47,553 bases of DNA from Spirochaetota bacterium (GTDB taxonomy: Bacteria; Spirochaetota; UBA4802; JAFGDQ01), in assembly GCA_034190085.1 (NCBI GenBank), contig JAXHTS010000026.1:1-47553 (forward strand), in the 5' to 3' direction. A program made the position numbers and the translations under genes. Of this stretch, positions 9,845 through 19,824 are shown piece after piece. Below the pieces are notes generated by a model. The model worked only from the letters and a program-made list of their open reading frames with translations, did no database searches and was not told the origin of the DNA. Each line of letters begins with the position of its first letter. The first letter of the stretch is position 1.

Positions 9845-10025
9845 ATAAGTAATTCCACTTAGTTTTGTTATTTAAATTAAGGTTCCGAATTTGGAATAGG
9901 TGAAGGATAAGGCTTTAGTTAAATCCTATGATTTGATATAGAATTTTGACGAATTATTGATTATTGAATGCATGTGGGATCTAAAAAAATCTAAATTCCT
10001 TATTCAAAAAAATATAAAAGTCACA

Positions 10026-11036
10026 CTATCTCAAATACTTGTAGGGATTGATATGCTTTCCCTTCTTCAATAACTCAAAATGAAGATGTGGTCCAGATGA
10101 GTACCCAGTATTGCCGCTCCTAGCTATAAACTGGCCCTGTTTCACATATTGCCCTTTTCTAACTATTGACCTTGAGAGATGCCCATATAGGGACTTCCAT
10201 CCTCCGGGATGCGCTATTACTACAACTCTTCCATATCCCCCAAGCCATCCTGTGAAAGTAACCTTACCGTATTTAGTCGCTCTTACCCATTGGTATTTAG
10301 ACCTAATGTCGATTCCTAAATGGAAGTGTCTCCTTCTATTAATTGGATGCCTTCTCCAACCATAACCGCTGGTAATATACTTGGTTTGAGCAGGCCATAA
10401 AAAACCAGGGATTATATTTAATGGTTTTGCATCTGGAACAAAAATATCCTCACCTATAGATATAAAATCATAATTTTTTATACTATTTTCAGATAATATC
10501 TTATCAATTGATATTTTATATTTGTTTGCAATATATATAATATTTTGACCCTTCTTAACCCTGTGAAGGATCCCATCCTTATTGGGAATTCGTAGAATAG
10601 CGCCCTCCCTAATTATATCATACGAATTGAGACAATTAGTTCCGCAAATAGTATCCATTGAAACCCCATTCTCTTGTGCAATCTCACTCAAGGTCTCTCC
10701 TCTTTTCACCTTATGAAACCTAATTTGAAGGGGGGTAATACTCTCGGGTGTGGAATAGTCTGTATTATGCGAAAGAAGAAGTTTGTTTTTCTTCTCCTCA
10801 TCTGTCCATAACTCATCGCTATCCCTGATTTTATATGAAGCGAGAATAAGGAATATGCTGAGTAAAACAAAGGTGGATATAACAATTATTCTCTTTCTTG
10901 TAAGTAAGGAGTTATTCCAACTTATTGTTTTTACATAAATCCTTTTTTTCCCGCTGTATAGCAGTGTAACCTCGTGTAATAAAAATGAAACACAGAAATT
11001 ACGAATTCTATATGTCTTTGAATATCTTTTTCTCAT
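10026..11036 (-). CDS. Membrane-anchored LysM / M23 peptidoglycan endopeptidase
   Basis: This is a zinc metallopeptidase expected to cut peptidoglycan cross-bridges in the periplasm. A transmembrane anchor is at about residues 48-67. Two LysM glycan-binding domains follow at about 107-151 and 158-201, then an M23 (LytM) domain from about 218 to the end. All active-site residues are present: H239 and D243 in HFHLGID, H286 in YGHL, and H317-L-H319, so it should be active rather than a degenerate activator of amidases. The N-terminal 45 residues are long and basic, and the true start might be internal because no strong ribosome binding site precedes the ATG at 11036. It lies 57 bases after the bactofilin gene, a pairing seen in cell-shape modules of other bacteria. 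Confidence 0.92.
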   Translation of the reverse strand: MRKRYSKTYRIRNFCVSFLLHEVTLLYSGKKRIYVKTISWNNSLLTRKRIIVISTFVLLSIFLILASYKIRDSDELWTDEEKKNKLLLSHNTDYSTPESITPLQIRFHKVKRGETLSEIAQENGVSMDTICGTNCLNSYDIIREGAILRIPNKDGILHRVKKGQNIIYIANKYKISIDKILSENSIKNYDFISIGEDIFVPDAKPLNIIPGFLWPAQTKYITSGYGWRRHPINRRRHFHLGIDIRSKYQWVRATKYGKVTFTGWLGGYGRVVVIAHPGGWKSLYGHLSRSIVRKGQYVKQGQFIARSGNTGYSSGPHLHFELLKKGKHINPYKYLR

Positions 11037-11093
11037 TAAATAAAGCGAACTTACCCAATGCTAACATTGTAATCATCGGATTATAAAAATTAT

Positions 11094-11513
11094 TTATTTA
11101 ACCTCTTTTGAGTTCTCCTTCTCCTTAACCTTATCGCCCGTATAGCATTCATCCACTAACTTTTTTATATTCTTATTTTCACCACCAGTAACAGTAATCC
11201 GCCCATCTGCAATGACTCCCTTCTCTATTGTAAGGATTGGAGTAACTATATCCCCACTCACCTTGCTAGAACCTATAAGCCTAACCTCCTCAGTTGCATT
11301 GATATTACCAATAACCGTTCCTGCTATAATCACATACCTGGCATCAATATTAGTCTTTACCTTTCCCGTTTCACCCACTACCAATTCCTCATCGGTCTTT
11401 ATTTCACCCTCAAATTTTCCATCGATTCTCAATGATCCACTAATATAAAATTTACCCTCAAAGGTTGATCCTTCACCGATGGCGCTATTAACGGAATCAT
11501 TTTTTCCCGCCAT
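11094..11513 (-). CDS. Bactofilin (polymerising cytoskeletal protein)
   Basis: This is a 139-residue bactofilin, which forms a right-handed beta-helix that self-assembles without nucleotide into filaments under the inner membrane. The repeating pattern of about six residues per strand is clear across residues about 14-115, e.g. SLRIDGKFEGEIKTDEEL and IIAGTVIGNINATEEVRL. The N- and C-terminal tails are short and polar. The start is supported by AGGAG seven bases upstream. Bactofilins recruit M23 peptidases to set cell curvature or shape, as for CcmA and its Csd partner in Helicobacter. The M23 gene directly downstream here fits that role. The gene lies downstream of an M16 peptidase and the nusA-pnp operon. 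Confidence 0.95.
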   Translation of the reverse strand: MAGKNDSVNSAIGEGSTFEGKFYISGSLRIDGKFEGEIKTDEELVVGETGKVKTNIDARYVIIAGTVIGNINATEEVRLIGSSKVSGDIVTPILTIEKGVIADGRITVTGGENKNIKKLVDECYTGDKVKEKENSKEVK

Positions 11514-11603
11514 AAATATCTCCTGAGTTTGGTTAGAAAATACAGTATATCTTTCTCATGTTATTAGTATCAAATAAATTTTACTCACAAGGATAAAGGA
11601 CTA

Positions 11604-11635
11604 ATTACACCTATTGCTGAAGCAGCAGGCGTAAT
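11604..11635 (-). other. Imperfect hairpin between M16 peptidase and bactofilin genes
   Basis: ATTACACCT and AGGCGTAAT form a 9-bp stem with one mismatch, enclosing a smaller GCTG/CAGC stem. On the minus strand no long U-run follows, so it may be a weak attenuator or an RNA-processing site rather than a terminator. Confidence 0.3.
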
Positions 11636-11651
11636 AAATATTTTTTATTCA

Positions 11652-12914
11652 TTAATGTTGAAGATATAATTCCTTGTTATCAATCTCTTTCAGTCTTCCA
11701 ATTGACGCAACAGCGAATCGCTTGTCTTTGAAAATTCTATTACAAACCCTTTTGAAATCATCAATAGTAACATTATCAATTTTCTCTACAATATCCTTAA
11801 AAGAAAAGTATCGACCATATGCCATTTCATTCACTGCGAGGTGACTCATCCTCACTTCCGTGCTTTCTAATCCTAAAGCAAGATTCCCCTTCATATAAGC
11901 CTTTACATCTGCAATCTCCTGTTCAGTAATGCCATTCCTTAAAAGTTTCTCACATTCTGTAATAATTAATTCCAGCGAGCGGTTGTAATTATCCGGGGAG
12001 GTACCACAATATATCCCGAATACACCATTATCAGTATAAGTCGAGTGAAAAGAATAAATTGAATAGCAAAGGCCCTCCCTTTCCCTTACACTCTGGAAAA
12101 GCCTAGATGACATGCTACCACCAAGCAGAGTACTTAGAATATATAAAGCCCATCTATCATCATCACTTTTATTTAATCCATCAGTTCCAATACAAAAGTG
12201 TATCTGCTCGAGGTCTCTTTCAATGTGTGTCCTGTATATTCTAATGGGGGAAGAAGAATCGCTTGAATGGTTGACTGAAGGGTTACCAAGTCTCTCAGAA
12301 AAATACTTCTCGACTAATGAGACAGCCTCGCACTCTTTAAACTTGCCGGCAACAACAAATATGGTATTATCATTGTGATAATACTCATTAAAAAAACCAA
12401 TTATATCTTCCCTGCTAACATCCTGTACACTATCGGTAGTTCCGAGAATAGAATGCCCCAGTGGATGAGAAGATAGCATACTAGACATGAAGATATCATG
12501 GATTAGCTCATCAGGAGTATCATCATACATTCTAATCTCTTCAATGATCACTTTCTTTTCTTTTTCGAGCTCCCCCTCATCGAAGAGAGATCTGTAGTAC
12601 ATCTCTGCAAGCAATTCAATTGAAGACTCAAAATAATCGGATATTACATTTATATAATAGCAAGTATATTCTCTATTAGTGGCAGCATTATGCTGACCAC
12701 CAACCCTATCTACAATCTGAGCTATCTCCTTAGCGGAATATTTTTCAGTCCCTTTAAATAACATATGCTCAACAAAATGAGCATACCCCTCTTCATTAGG
12801 GGTTTCATGTCTAGAACCAGCCTGCACCCATAAACCTAATGATATTGAAACCACGCTATCTATTGGCTCCAATAGAACAGTAAGCCCCTTATCTGTTTTA
12901 TATTTCACAAACAT
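11652..12914 (-). CDS. M16 family zinc peptidase (processing-peptidase-like)
   Basis: This is a 420-residue single-unit M16B peptidase. The inverted zinc motif H46-FV-E49-H50 is intact and a downstream glutamate lies in the EEIRMYDDTPDE region. The C-terminal half carries the usual LLGGSMSSRLFQSVRE block. It has no signal peptide and is probably cytoplasmic. The natural substrate of these bacterial proteins is mostly unknown. The position directly downstream of pnp is widespread in bacteria and is itself a good family clue. It lies about 160 bases after pnp and 138 bases before the bactofilin gene, all on the same strand. Confidence 0.94.
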   Translation of the reverse strand: MFVKYKTDKGLTVLLEPIDSVVSISLGLWVQAGSRHETPNEEGYAHFVEHMLFKGTEKYSAKEIAQIVDRVGGQHNAATNREYTCYYINVISDYFESSIELLAEMYYRSLFDEGELEKEKKVIIEEIRMYDDTPDELIHDIFMSSMLSSHPLGHSILGTTDSVQDVSREDIIGFFNEYYHNDNTIFVVAGKFKECEAVSLVEKYFSERLGNPSVNHSSDSSSPIRIYRTHIERDLEQIHFCIGTDGLNKSDDDRWALYILSTLLGGSMSSRLFQSVREREGLCYSIYSFHSTYTDNGVFGIYCGTSPDNYNRSLELIITECEKLLRNGITEQEIADVKAYMKGNLALGLESTEVRMSHLAVNEMAYGRYFSFKDIVEKIDNVTIDDFKRVCNRIFKDKRFAVASIGRLKEIDNKELYLQH

Positions 12915-13074
12915 TCAATAATGCTATCCAATCTTACTTATATAACTCTATAAATAATCAAATCTGAATACCCAACACCCAAACCCTGCAATAAGCCTCA
13001 CATTTTATTTCAATTAGTTAATAAATAATGAACTCAGGAAATGTTTTTCTTGTATAATCATTGTAAATAGTATA

Positions 13075-15138
13075 TTAAATCTTGCAAAGGTCAATCCTTC
13101 CCAAATCATCAATGCCTATAACCTTTACCATTATATTATCTCCTTCATGAAATAAATCTGCAACCTTTTTTTCCCTTTCATGCCCAAGTTTGGACACATG
13201 AGCCAATCCCTCTTTTCCTGGTAATATCTGCACAAATACTCCATAATCCATTACACGTTTAATTATACCATTGTATGTCTTGCCAATTTCTACTTCCTCT
13301 ACTATAGCATTGATCCTTTCAACTGCCCTATCCACAGCCTTCTGTTCAACAGCTGACACAGTAATGGTTCCATCATTCTCAATATTAATCTCTGCTCCTG
13401 TCTCTTCAATTATATCTTTAACAACCCTGCCACCAGGGCCAATTACCTCTCCAATCTTATCCTTATTCACAGTTATCAATACAATTCTGGGTGCATGAGG
13501 AGATAGATTTTTTTCCGGTCTGGATATAACATTATCCATCTCATCAAGTATATGCAGCCTGCCAGCCCTGGCCTGAAGAAGAACCTCCTTCATTATTTCC
13601 GGTGTAATACCCTCAATCTTTATATCCATCTGGAAACCTGTTATCCCATCCCTAGTTCCAGCCACCTTAAAATCCATATCACCGAGATGATCCTCAAGTC
13701 CAAGGATATCACTGAGAACCGCCCTTTTCTCTCCCTCTATAACCAATCCCATAGCAATTCCTGCAACCGATGACTTCAATGGTACCCCAGCATTAAATAG
13801 GGATAAAGAACTCGAGCAAATCGTTGCCATAGAGGATGATCCATTGGATTCAAGGATTTCTGAAACCACCCTTATAGTATAAGGAAATTCAGTTTCTTCT
13901 GGCAAAACATATTCAAGCGATCTTTCCGCAAGCATACCATGCCCAATCTCTCTCCTCCCGACACTCCCTATTCTTCCGACCTCTCCAACTGAAAAATTAG
14001 GAAAATTATAATGCAGCATAAATCTCTTATATGTTTCACCCTCCAAAGCATCCAGCTTCTTTGAATCTGCTACACTTCCAAGTGTAACAACCCCCAAACT
14101 CTGTGTCTGACCTCGCGTGAATACCGCTGATCCATGGGCTCTGGGCAAAATGCCCACCATGATATCTATTGGCCTGATCTCGTCTATTCTCCTACCATCA
14201 GCCCTAATACCATCATCAAGAATCATCTTTCTTACGATATCTCTGTCAAAATTATCCACAATCGATTTTACCTGATTAATAGTATCTGGAAATCGATCCT
14301 TTAATTCCTCTGCTGCCCTCTCAGCTATCGAATCGAAAGCTTGTTCCCTATCCTTCTTGTCTTTTATATTTCTTAAACCCTCAATATCTGAATAATAACC
14401 CTTTTCTATCTCTTCAATCAATTCATTGTCAATGACATGCGGAGAATAATTCATTATCGGCTTCCCACAAGCATCCCTCATTTCCTCTTGTGTTTTGCAA
14501 ATTTTTATTATATTCTCATGAGCAATCATGATTGCTTCTATTATTTCATCCTCGGATATATTCTTGGCAAATCCCTCTACCATTGTCACACCATTCTTCG
14601 TTCCAGAAACGACGACATCCATCATGCTATTCTCAATCTCCTCAAAGGTAGGGTTGATTATTATTTTATCATCAATCTTTCCTACCCTTACCGTTCCCAC
14701 AGGCCCATTAAAGGGAACCCCTGAGATAATAAGTGCAGCAGAGGCAGCATTAATAGCTATTACATCTGGCTGAATCTGGTTATCAGCTGAAAGGACATAG
14801 ATAACGACCTGCACCTCATTTACATAATCCTTCGGGAAGAGCGGCCTTATTGGTCTATCCCCTAATCTGCTTGTTAAGACCTCCCTATCACTAGGCCTTC
14901 CCTCACGCTTTAAGAATCCCCCAGGGATCTTCCCAGCTGAATAAAACTTTTCTCTATAATCGACGGTTAAGGGGAAAAAGTCCCTACCCTCCTGTACTGT
15001 CTTTGATGCTACTACTGTAGCAAGAACTATTGTCTCATTACAGGATACTGCTACGGCACCATCAGCCTGTTTTGCAAAATAACCAGTATTAAAATGTATT
15101 CTCTCTTCACCAATCTTTACATAATAATCCGAACTCAT
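13075..15138 (-). CDS. pnp: Polyribonucleotide nucleotidyltransferase (PNPase)
   Basis: PNPase degrades RNA 3' to 5' by phosphorolysis and is a core part of mRNA turnover. The order of domains is normal: a first RNase PH domain (DYREKFYSAGKIPGGFLKRE), an all-helical middle, and a second catalytic RNase PH domain (GTRDGITGFQMDIKI, with the catalytic aspartates). KH (GEVIGPGGRVVKDI) and S1 (NGIIKRVMDYGVFVQI) domains follow. At 687 residues it ends right after S1 and lacks the charged tail many orthologues carry. The ribosome binding site is AAAGG. It lies 278 bases after rpsO on the same strand, as in most bacteria. The leader that often mediates RNase III autoregulation was not recognised. Confidence 0.98.
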   Translation of the reverse strand: MSSDYYVKIGEERIHFNTGYFAKQADGAVAVSCNETIVLATVVASKTVQEGRDFFPLTVDYREKFYSAGKIPGGFLKREGRPSDREVLTSRLGDRPIRPLFPKDYVNEVQVVIYVLSADNQIQPDVIAINAASAALIISGVPFNGPVGTVRVGKIDDKIIINPTFEEIENSMMDVVVSGTKNGVTMVEGFAKNISEDEIIEAIMIAHENIIKICKTQEEMRDACGKPIMNYSPHVIDNELIEEIEKGYYSDIEGLRNIKDKKDREQAFDSIAERAAEELKDRFPDTINQVKSIVDNFDRDIVRKMILDDGIRADGRRIDEIRPIDIMVGILPRAHGSAVFTRGQTQSLGVVTLGSVADSKKLDALEGETYKRFMLHYNFPNFSVGEVGRIGSVGRREIGHGMLAERSLEYVLPEETEFPYTIRVVSEILESNGSSSMATICSSSLSLFNAGVPLKSSVAGIAMGLVIEGEKRAVLSDILGLEDHLGDMDFKVAGTRDGITGFQMDIKIEGITPEIMKEVLLQARAGRLHILDEMDNVISRPEKNLSPHAPRIVLITVNKDKIGEVIGPGGRVVKDIIEETGAEINIENDGTITVSAVEQKAVDRAVERINAIVEEVEIGKTYNGIIKRVMDYGVFVQILPGKEGLAHVSKLGHEREKKVADLFHEGDNIMVKVIGIDDLGRIDLCKI

Positions 15139-15416
15139 ATTATTAACCTTTTCTTTTATTATCTAGCCCTCTTACATTGAATAAATTATTCACTCTAATG
15201 TCAATTATTATCGCTTTAATACCCTACACTCGGAACAACCGTATACAAATTAAACATACGAACAATAAAACAACTTAATCCACATAAAAAATGGCTTTTA
15301 TCTCCCACACCCATGAAATTAACGGTCTATCCTCAATCATACCTCAAGCATTGATAGTTATATAGGGGTGAATAATCATAACTATAATCCCTTGCCAAGG
15401 ATACCCTTAAACATAT

Positions 15417-15683
15417 CTATCTTCTAAGACCTAATGACTGGATCAAACCTCTATATCTCTCTAAATCCTTTCCTTTCAAATATGTAAGGAGCCTTCTCCT
15501 ATGGCCTACTAATTTTAGCAGACCCCTTCGTGAATGAAAATCCTTCTTATGCAATTTGAAATGCTCAGTTAGGTTGTTTATCCTTTCTGTTAATAGAGCA
15601 ATCTGAACTTCTGGGGAACCAGTATCCTTCTCATGAATTCTGTATCGTCCGATTGTCTCACTCTTGGTATTCATGCCTGTCAT
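15417..15683 (-). CDS. rpsO: 30S ribosomal protein S15
   Basis: S15 is a primary 16S rRNA-binding protein of the 30S platform. The 88-residue length and the signature [22 protein letters not shown] and [19 protein letters not shown] regions are typical. The start ATG at 15683 is preceded by GGAGG four bases away; a second ATG three codons later is too far from that site. It sits between truB and pnp in the conserved order. ribF, found between truB and rpsO in many bacteria, is missing here. Confidence 0.98.
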   Translation of the reverse strand: MTGMNTKSETIGRYRIHEKDTGSPEVQIALLTERINNLTEHFKLHKKDFHSRRGLLKLVGHRRRLLTYLKGKDLERYRGLIQSLGLRR

Positions 15684-15813
15684 CTATCCTCCTCATTGTC
15701 TGGAATCATCATTCCTTACTGCCTATTCAATTCATAGAAATAAATGGGAATAACTGTTATACTCTATTAGGGTTCAATTCCGTCAAACCCGATTGTCTAT
15801 CATTGGGGAAGAA

Positions 15814-16722
15814 CTACCCCTTATTAAACACACTCTTATATTCAATTTTCCAATTACTAATATCTATATCTGCTATGGCAATAAGATTTTTATTCTCATC
15901 TAATATCATAAAGGGATTATCTTCCCTGTTGTTAATCTCTATTACATCCCCTCTCCTAAAATAGGCACCGTTTATGATTCGATGCCTGATAGAATCTTTT
16001 ACTATAATGGAGCTAAGACCAGATAAAGCCTCAACTGGATTATAATGAAAAGTCTTATCTATAATGTTACCCTCAACATGTTCAGTCAACTGGCTCAATG
16101 TAACTGCATTTTCCACTGAAAAAGAACCAGATGCTACCCTACGAAGACTCTGTAGATAAGCCCCTGTCCCAAGAAATTCTCCTATATCCTTAGCGAGTGA
16201 TCTGATATAGGTACCCTTAGAACAGAGGACATCAATTGTAATAATTGAGTTATCAAGGTCAAACTTTTGAATATTCAATTCCTTTATAAATATTTTCCTC
16301 TCCTTTAGTTCAACTTCCCTTCCCTCCCTAGCGAGATCAGAAGCCCTCCTCCCTCCAATCTTTATAGCAGAATACTTTGGCGGAAGCTGAAGCATCTCTC
16401 CTGTAAACCGCTTCTTGATCTGCAATATCCTATCATAACTTAAGCCTGTGCAATCCTGTCTTTCTATAATTTTGCCTTCTATATCATATGTATCTGTTAC
16501 AATCCCTAATCTCACCTCTCCGATATATCTCTTATCACTGTTAAGAAACTGGTTAGCAAGCCTTGTCGTCCATCCTGTACATACAACCAGCAATCCTGAA
16601 GCAAACTTATCAAGTGTTCCAGAATGCCCGGCTTTTTGAATTTTAAGAAGCCTTTTTAGCTCTGATATTGTTTGATATGAAGTCTTCCCAACTGATTTAT
16701 CTATTAGTAAAACAGAATCCAT
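15814..16722 (-). CDS. truB: tRNA pseudouridine-55 synthase
   Basis: TruB makes pseudouridine 55 in the T-loop of tRNAs. The catalytic aspartate is D38 in AGHSGTLDKFASGLLV. Most orthologues read GTLDPxAxG, and the lysine-phenylalanine variant seen here is one I associate with spirochaetes. Further conserved blocks are QLPPKYSAIKIGGRRA and VLCSKGTYIRSLAKDIG. A C-terminal extension from about residue 225, with a PUA-like pattern, brings the length to 302. It lies between rbfA and rpsO. No good ribosome binding site is seen, so translation may depend on coupling or an unusual leader. Confidence 0.96.
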   Translation of the reverse strand: MDSVLLIDKSVGKTSYQTISELKRLLKIQKAGHSGTLDKFASGLLVVCTGWTTRLANQFLNSDKRYIGEVRLGIVTDTYDIEGKIIERQDCTGLSYDRILQIKKRFTGEMLQLPPKYSAIKIGGRRASDLAREGREVELKERKIFIKELNIQKFDLDNSIITIDVLCSKGTYIRSLAKDIGEFLGTGAYLQSLRRVASGSFSVENAVTLSQLTEHVEGNIIDKTFHYNPVEALSGLSSIIVKDSIRHRIINGAYFRRGDVIEINNREDNPFMILDENKNLIAIADIDISNWKIEYKSVFNKG

Positions 16723-16865
16723 TATTGAATAGAGCGACCATTACGACCTTGATATATTGCAGATGATATGAGATTTACTAACACCTCTTTTTAAAAGGAG
16801 TAGTAGAGGTTCAGATGCTTGTTGCCAAAATACCGGGAATAAATGGCTGTAACCATCACTTTATA

Positions 16866-17225
16866 TTATTCATATAAAGTATCTTCCTTCTCAAGCTTAT
16901 CAAGGTGATCAATCATATCAACACCCTCCTCTATGGATGTGTCAATATGAAATTTTAGCCTCGGTGTATTCTTCAATCTAATACTCTTCCCAATATGATA
17001 TTGGATATAACCCGATGCTGATCTTAATCCATATAATGAATTCTTCCTATCCTTTTCATCGCCGATTACCGAAACCCAAATCTCAGCATTTGTATAATCC
17101 CTGCTGAGCTTTACCCTGGTAACAGTAACAAATCCGATCCTAGGATCCTTAATATCCTTTAAAAGAGTATCAGCCACTACTCTCTTGATAAGCTCTTCTA
17201 ATCTTTCCTTTCTATAACCAGGCAT
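16866..17225 (-). CDS. rbfA: Ribosome-binding factor A
   Basis: RbfA is a KH-like 30S maturation factor that acts late in 16S processing. The 119-residue protein shows the family hallmarks: an N-terminal RKERLEELIKRVVADTLL helix, DPRIGFVTVTRVKLSRD, and the C-terminal LKNTPRLKFHID strand ending near an acidic helix. It follows infB by 62 bases, as expected. No ribosome binding site of note precedes the ATG. Confidence 0.96.
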   Translation of the reverse strand: MPGYRKERLEELIKRVVADTLLKDIKDPRIGFVTVTRVKLSRDYTNAEIWVSVIGDEKDRKNSLYGLRSASGYIQYHIGKSIRLKNTPRLKFHIDTSIEEGVDMIDHLDKLEKEDTLYE

Positions 17226-17287
17226 ATCATTACAATAAAATTATTACATCTTTCAAGTATTCCTATCCTTATGCGATAATCAATCAC

Positions 17288-19687
17288 CTATATATCCATA
17301 GTCTTTGCAATCTCAATAACCCTATATGATTCAAAGCTATCCCCAACCTTAATGTCATTAAATCCCTCAACGGAAAAACCGCACTCCTGATTGGTCTCAA
17401 CCCCGGAAACATCATCAGTATACCTCTTTAAGGATTTCAGTTCTCCATCATAAACAACTACTCCATCCCTTATTATTCTAATCCTATTATTCCGTTCAAG
17501 TTTGCCTCGATGCAGCACCCCTCCTGCAACAACCCCAACCTTTGATATCTTAAAAATCTGCTTTACACCCCCAATGCCAACAGATTCTTCTTTATAATCC
17601 GGAGATAGCATTCCTTCCATTGCACTCTTGATGTCGTTTGTTGCCTCAAATATAACATTATAAAACTTAATTGAAACACCCTCCCTTTGTGCAACATCTG
17701 CCACCTTGGCAGTTGGTCTTACATGGTAACCAATCACTATTGCATTAGATGCTGAAGCAAGCATTACATCTGATTCGTTAATTCCGCCTGTCCCTGCATG
17801 TATAATCTTCACTCTCACCTCATCAGTGGAAAACTTTTCTAATGATTCCTTTAAGGCCTGAACAGATCCATCAACATCCCCCTTAACTATAATCCTCAAC
17901 TCCTGAATCTCACCCTCCTTGATCATCTCGCTTATGTTTTCTAGGGTAACCTTTCTGATCTTCCTAGCATTCTCTATACGTTGAAGCTCCTGCCTTTTCT
18001 GAGCAATCTGTTTGGCATATTTCTCAGACTCAACACACTGAAATGGATCCCCAGCTGAAGAAACCCCCGAAATCCCAATAACCTCAACCGGGACAGATGG
18101 GCCAGCCTCTTTAATGAATCTACCCTGATCATCAAACATAGCCCTTACCTTGCCGGAATATACACCAACGACAAAGGGATCCCCTACTCTAAGGATTCCC
18201 TCCTGCACAAGGATAGTGGCAACAGGCCCTCTACCGGGATCTATTCTTGACTCAACAACAGTCCCCAAAGCCATAAGCTTAGGATTAGCCTTGAGTTCTA
18301 GCATCTCAGCCTGAATAAGAACAAGTTCCAGCAATCCCTCTATGTTAATCTTCTGCTTTGCGCTAATCTCTGCAAAGAGGGTGTTGCCGCCCCACTCTTC
18401 GGGAACTAAGCCATAATTGGATAACTCCTGTTTCACCCTCTGTATATTGGCGTCCTGAAGGTCTATTTTATTTATTGCCACAATTATCGGCACATCAGCA
18501 TCCTTTGAATGATTTATCGCTTCTATTGTCTGGGGCATAACACCATCATCCGCTGCAACTACGAGTATAACTATATCCGTAATGCTTGCACCTCTTGCCC
18601 TCATGGTTGTAAAGGATTCATGACCGGGTGTATCTAAAAATGTTATGTATTGATCCCCTTCCATAATCATATATGCGCCAATATGCTGGGTTATTCCTCC
18701 AATCTCTTGATCAATAACATTCGTCTTTCTTATGGTATCGAGCAGTCTAGTCTTTCCATGATCCACATGACCCATTACCGTAACTATAGGAGGTCTTAAA
18801 GTTCTATCTTCCTCTCTATCTACCTCCTTTGTCTTAATTAGTGTCTCCTCAAATAGAGATACAACCCTAACCTCTGTATCATACTCAGAAGCTAATATCT
18901 CGGCTGTTTCTACATCAACCACCTGATTGATGGTAGCCATCACTCCCATTTTCATCAGTTTTGTTATCACTTCTTTAGCTTTAATATTTAACTTCTTTGA
19001 CAAGTCACCAACTGTTATGCTCTCTGTAATCTCAATACACTTGGGTATCACCGACACTGGTATGACTTCATCCTTCTTCTTCCGATAATGAAGATCCTTT
19101 TCAACCTCTTCATCTTTATAATATTTCTTCTTATAATTTTTATCTTTATCCTTCTCTTTACCTTTTTTCCGCTTTTTCTGAGATTCATCTTTTGTAGGTG
19201 CTACAACAGATTCTTTATCCTTTCCCTTTGATTCTTTATCCTTTCCCTTTTCTTCAAAGGTCTTCCCTTTGGTGGGTTCCCTCTTCTCAACAACCACTTG
19301 CTGATTGATCTTATTATCTTTTAAATTTTTCTCACTTGTTTCTCTTACAACCTCTCTGGATTCATCCAATTGCTGACTCTTCGTAGGCAATTCAGGGGAG
19401 GGCTCTGCCGGTTTATCTTTTATCAACCCCTTGGATCTCTGAACCTTTCTCTTCAATTTTATCTTTTTACCTTTTTCCCCAGCCTTTACACCCTTTTTAG
19501 CCAAAAGTTCAAGGGTTTTGCTGGCTCTTTCTTCTTTTAACACCTCAATCTTCTTCTCTACAAGAAAGACATCCTTTTCAGAAAGGTCTGAATCATCATT
19601 CTCACATGAAATGCCAAGCTCTTTACATATTATCATAACATGCTCTAATGAAACCCTGTTCTTGGTTGCAATATCAACTGCTTTCAT
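17288..19687 (-). CDS. infB: Translation initiation factor IF-2
   Basis: IF-2 is the GTPase that places fMet-tRNA on the 30S subunit and drives subunit joining. A short IF2_N-like region is at residues 1-55. A highly charged, lysine- and glutamate-rich linker (about 70-205) contains a 7-residue tandem duplication. A second IF2_N domain is at about 215-270. The G domain has GHVDHGKT at 306-313, DTPGHE at 352-357, NKID at 406-409 and SAK at 442-444. Domains II-IV follow to residue 799. The ribosome binding site is GGGA. The gene follows nusA by 137 bases. Confidence 0.98.
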   Translation of the reverse strand: MKAVDIATKNRVSLEHVMIICKELGISCENDDSDLSEKDVFLVEKKIEVLKEERASKTLELLAKKGVKAGEKGKKIKLKRKVQRSKGLIKDKPAEPSPELPTKSQQLDESREVVRETSEKNLKDNKINQQVVVEKREPTKGKTFEEKGKDKESKGKDKESVVAPTKDESQKKRKKGKEKDKDKNYKKKYYKDEEVEKDLHYRKKKDEVIPVSVIPKCIEITESITVGDLSKKLNIKAKEVITKLMKMGVMATINQVVDVETAEILASEYDTEVRVVSLFEETLIKTKEVDREEDRTLRPPIVTVMGHVDHGKTRLLDTIRKTNVIDQEIGGITQHIGAYMIMEGDQYITFLDTPGHESFTTMRARGASITDIVILVVAADDGVMPQTIEAINHSKDADVPIIVAINKIDLQDANIQRVKQELSNYGLVPEEWGGNTLFAEISAKQKINIEGLLELVLIQAEMLELKANPKLMALGTVVESRIDPGRGPVATILVQEGILRVGDPFVVGVYSGKVRAMFDDQGRFIKEAGPSVPVEVIGISGVSSAGDPFQCVESEKYAKQIAQKRQELQRIENARKIRKVTLENISEMIKEGEIQELRIIVKGDVDGSVQALKESLEKFSTDEVRVKIIHAGTGGINESDVMLASASNAIVIGYHVRPTAKVADVAQREGVSIKFYNVIFEATNDIKSAMEGMLSPDYKEESVGIGGVKQIFKISKVGVVAGGVLHRGKLERNNRIRIIRDGVVVYDGELKSLKRYTDDVSGVETNQECGFSVEGFNDIKVGDSFESYRVIEIAKTMDI
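19210..19250. repeat. 21-bp tandem repeat inside infB
   Basis: Two near-perfect copies (19210-19230 and 19231-19250) encode the repeated heptapeptide KGKDKES in the IF-2 linker. The length keeps the reading frame, so copy number could vary between strains without loss of function. Confidence 0.85.
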
Positions 19688-19824
19688 TTATTAAATCCCG
19701 CTTTAGGTAAAAATTATATAAGACCACTAATACATAATACTATAAAATGCTGTGTAGTATCACTTCTCTATAATCATGATATTATGTTAATAAAATTGGC
19801 CATATATCCCCTAATATTGCTAAG

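Noticed and set aside
15765-15795. tRNA T-arm-like sequence (GGGTTCAATTCC)
   Set aside because: No acceptor stem, D-arm or anticodon arm can be drawn around it.
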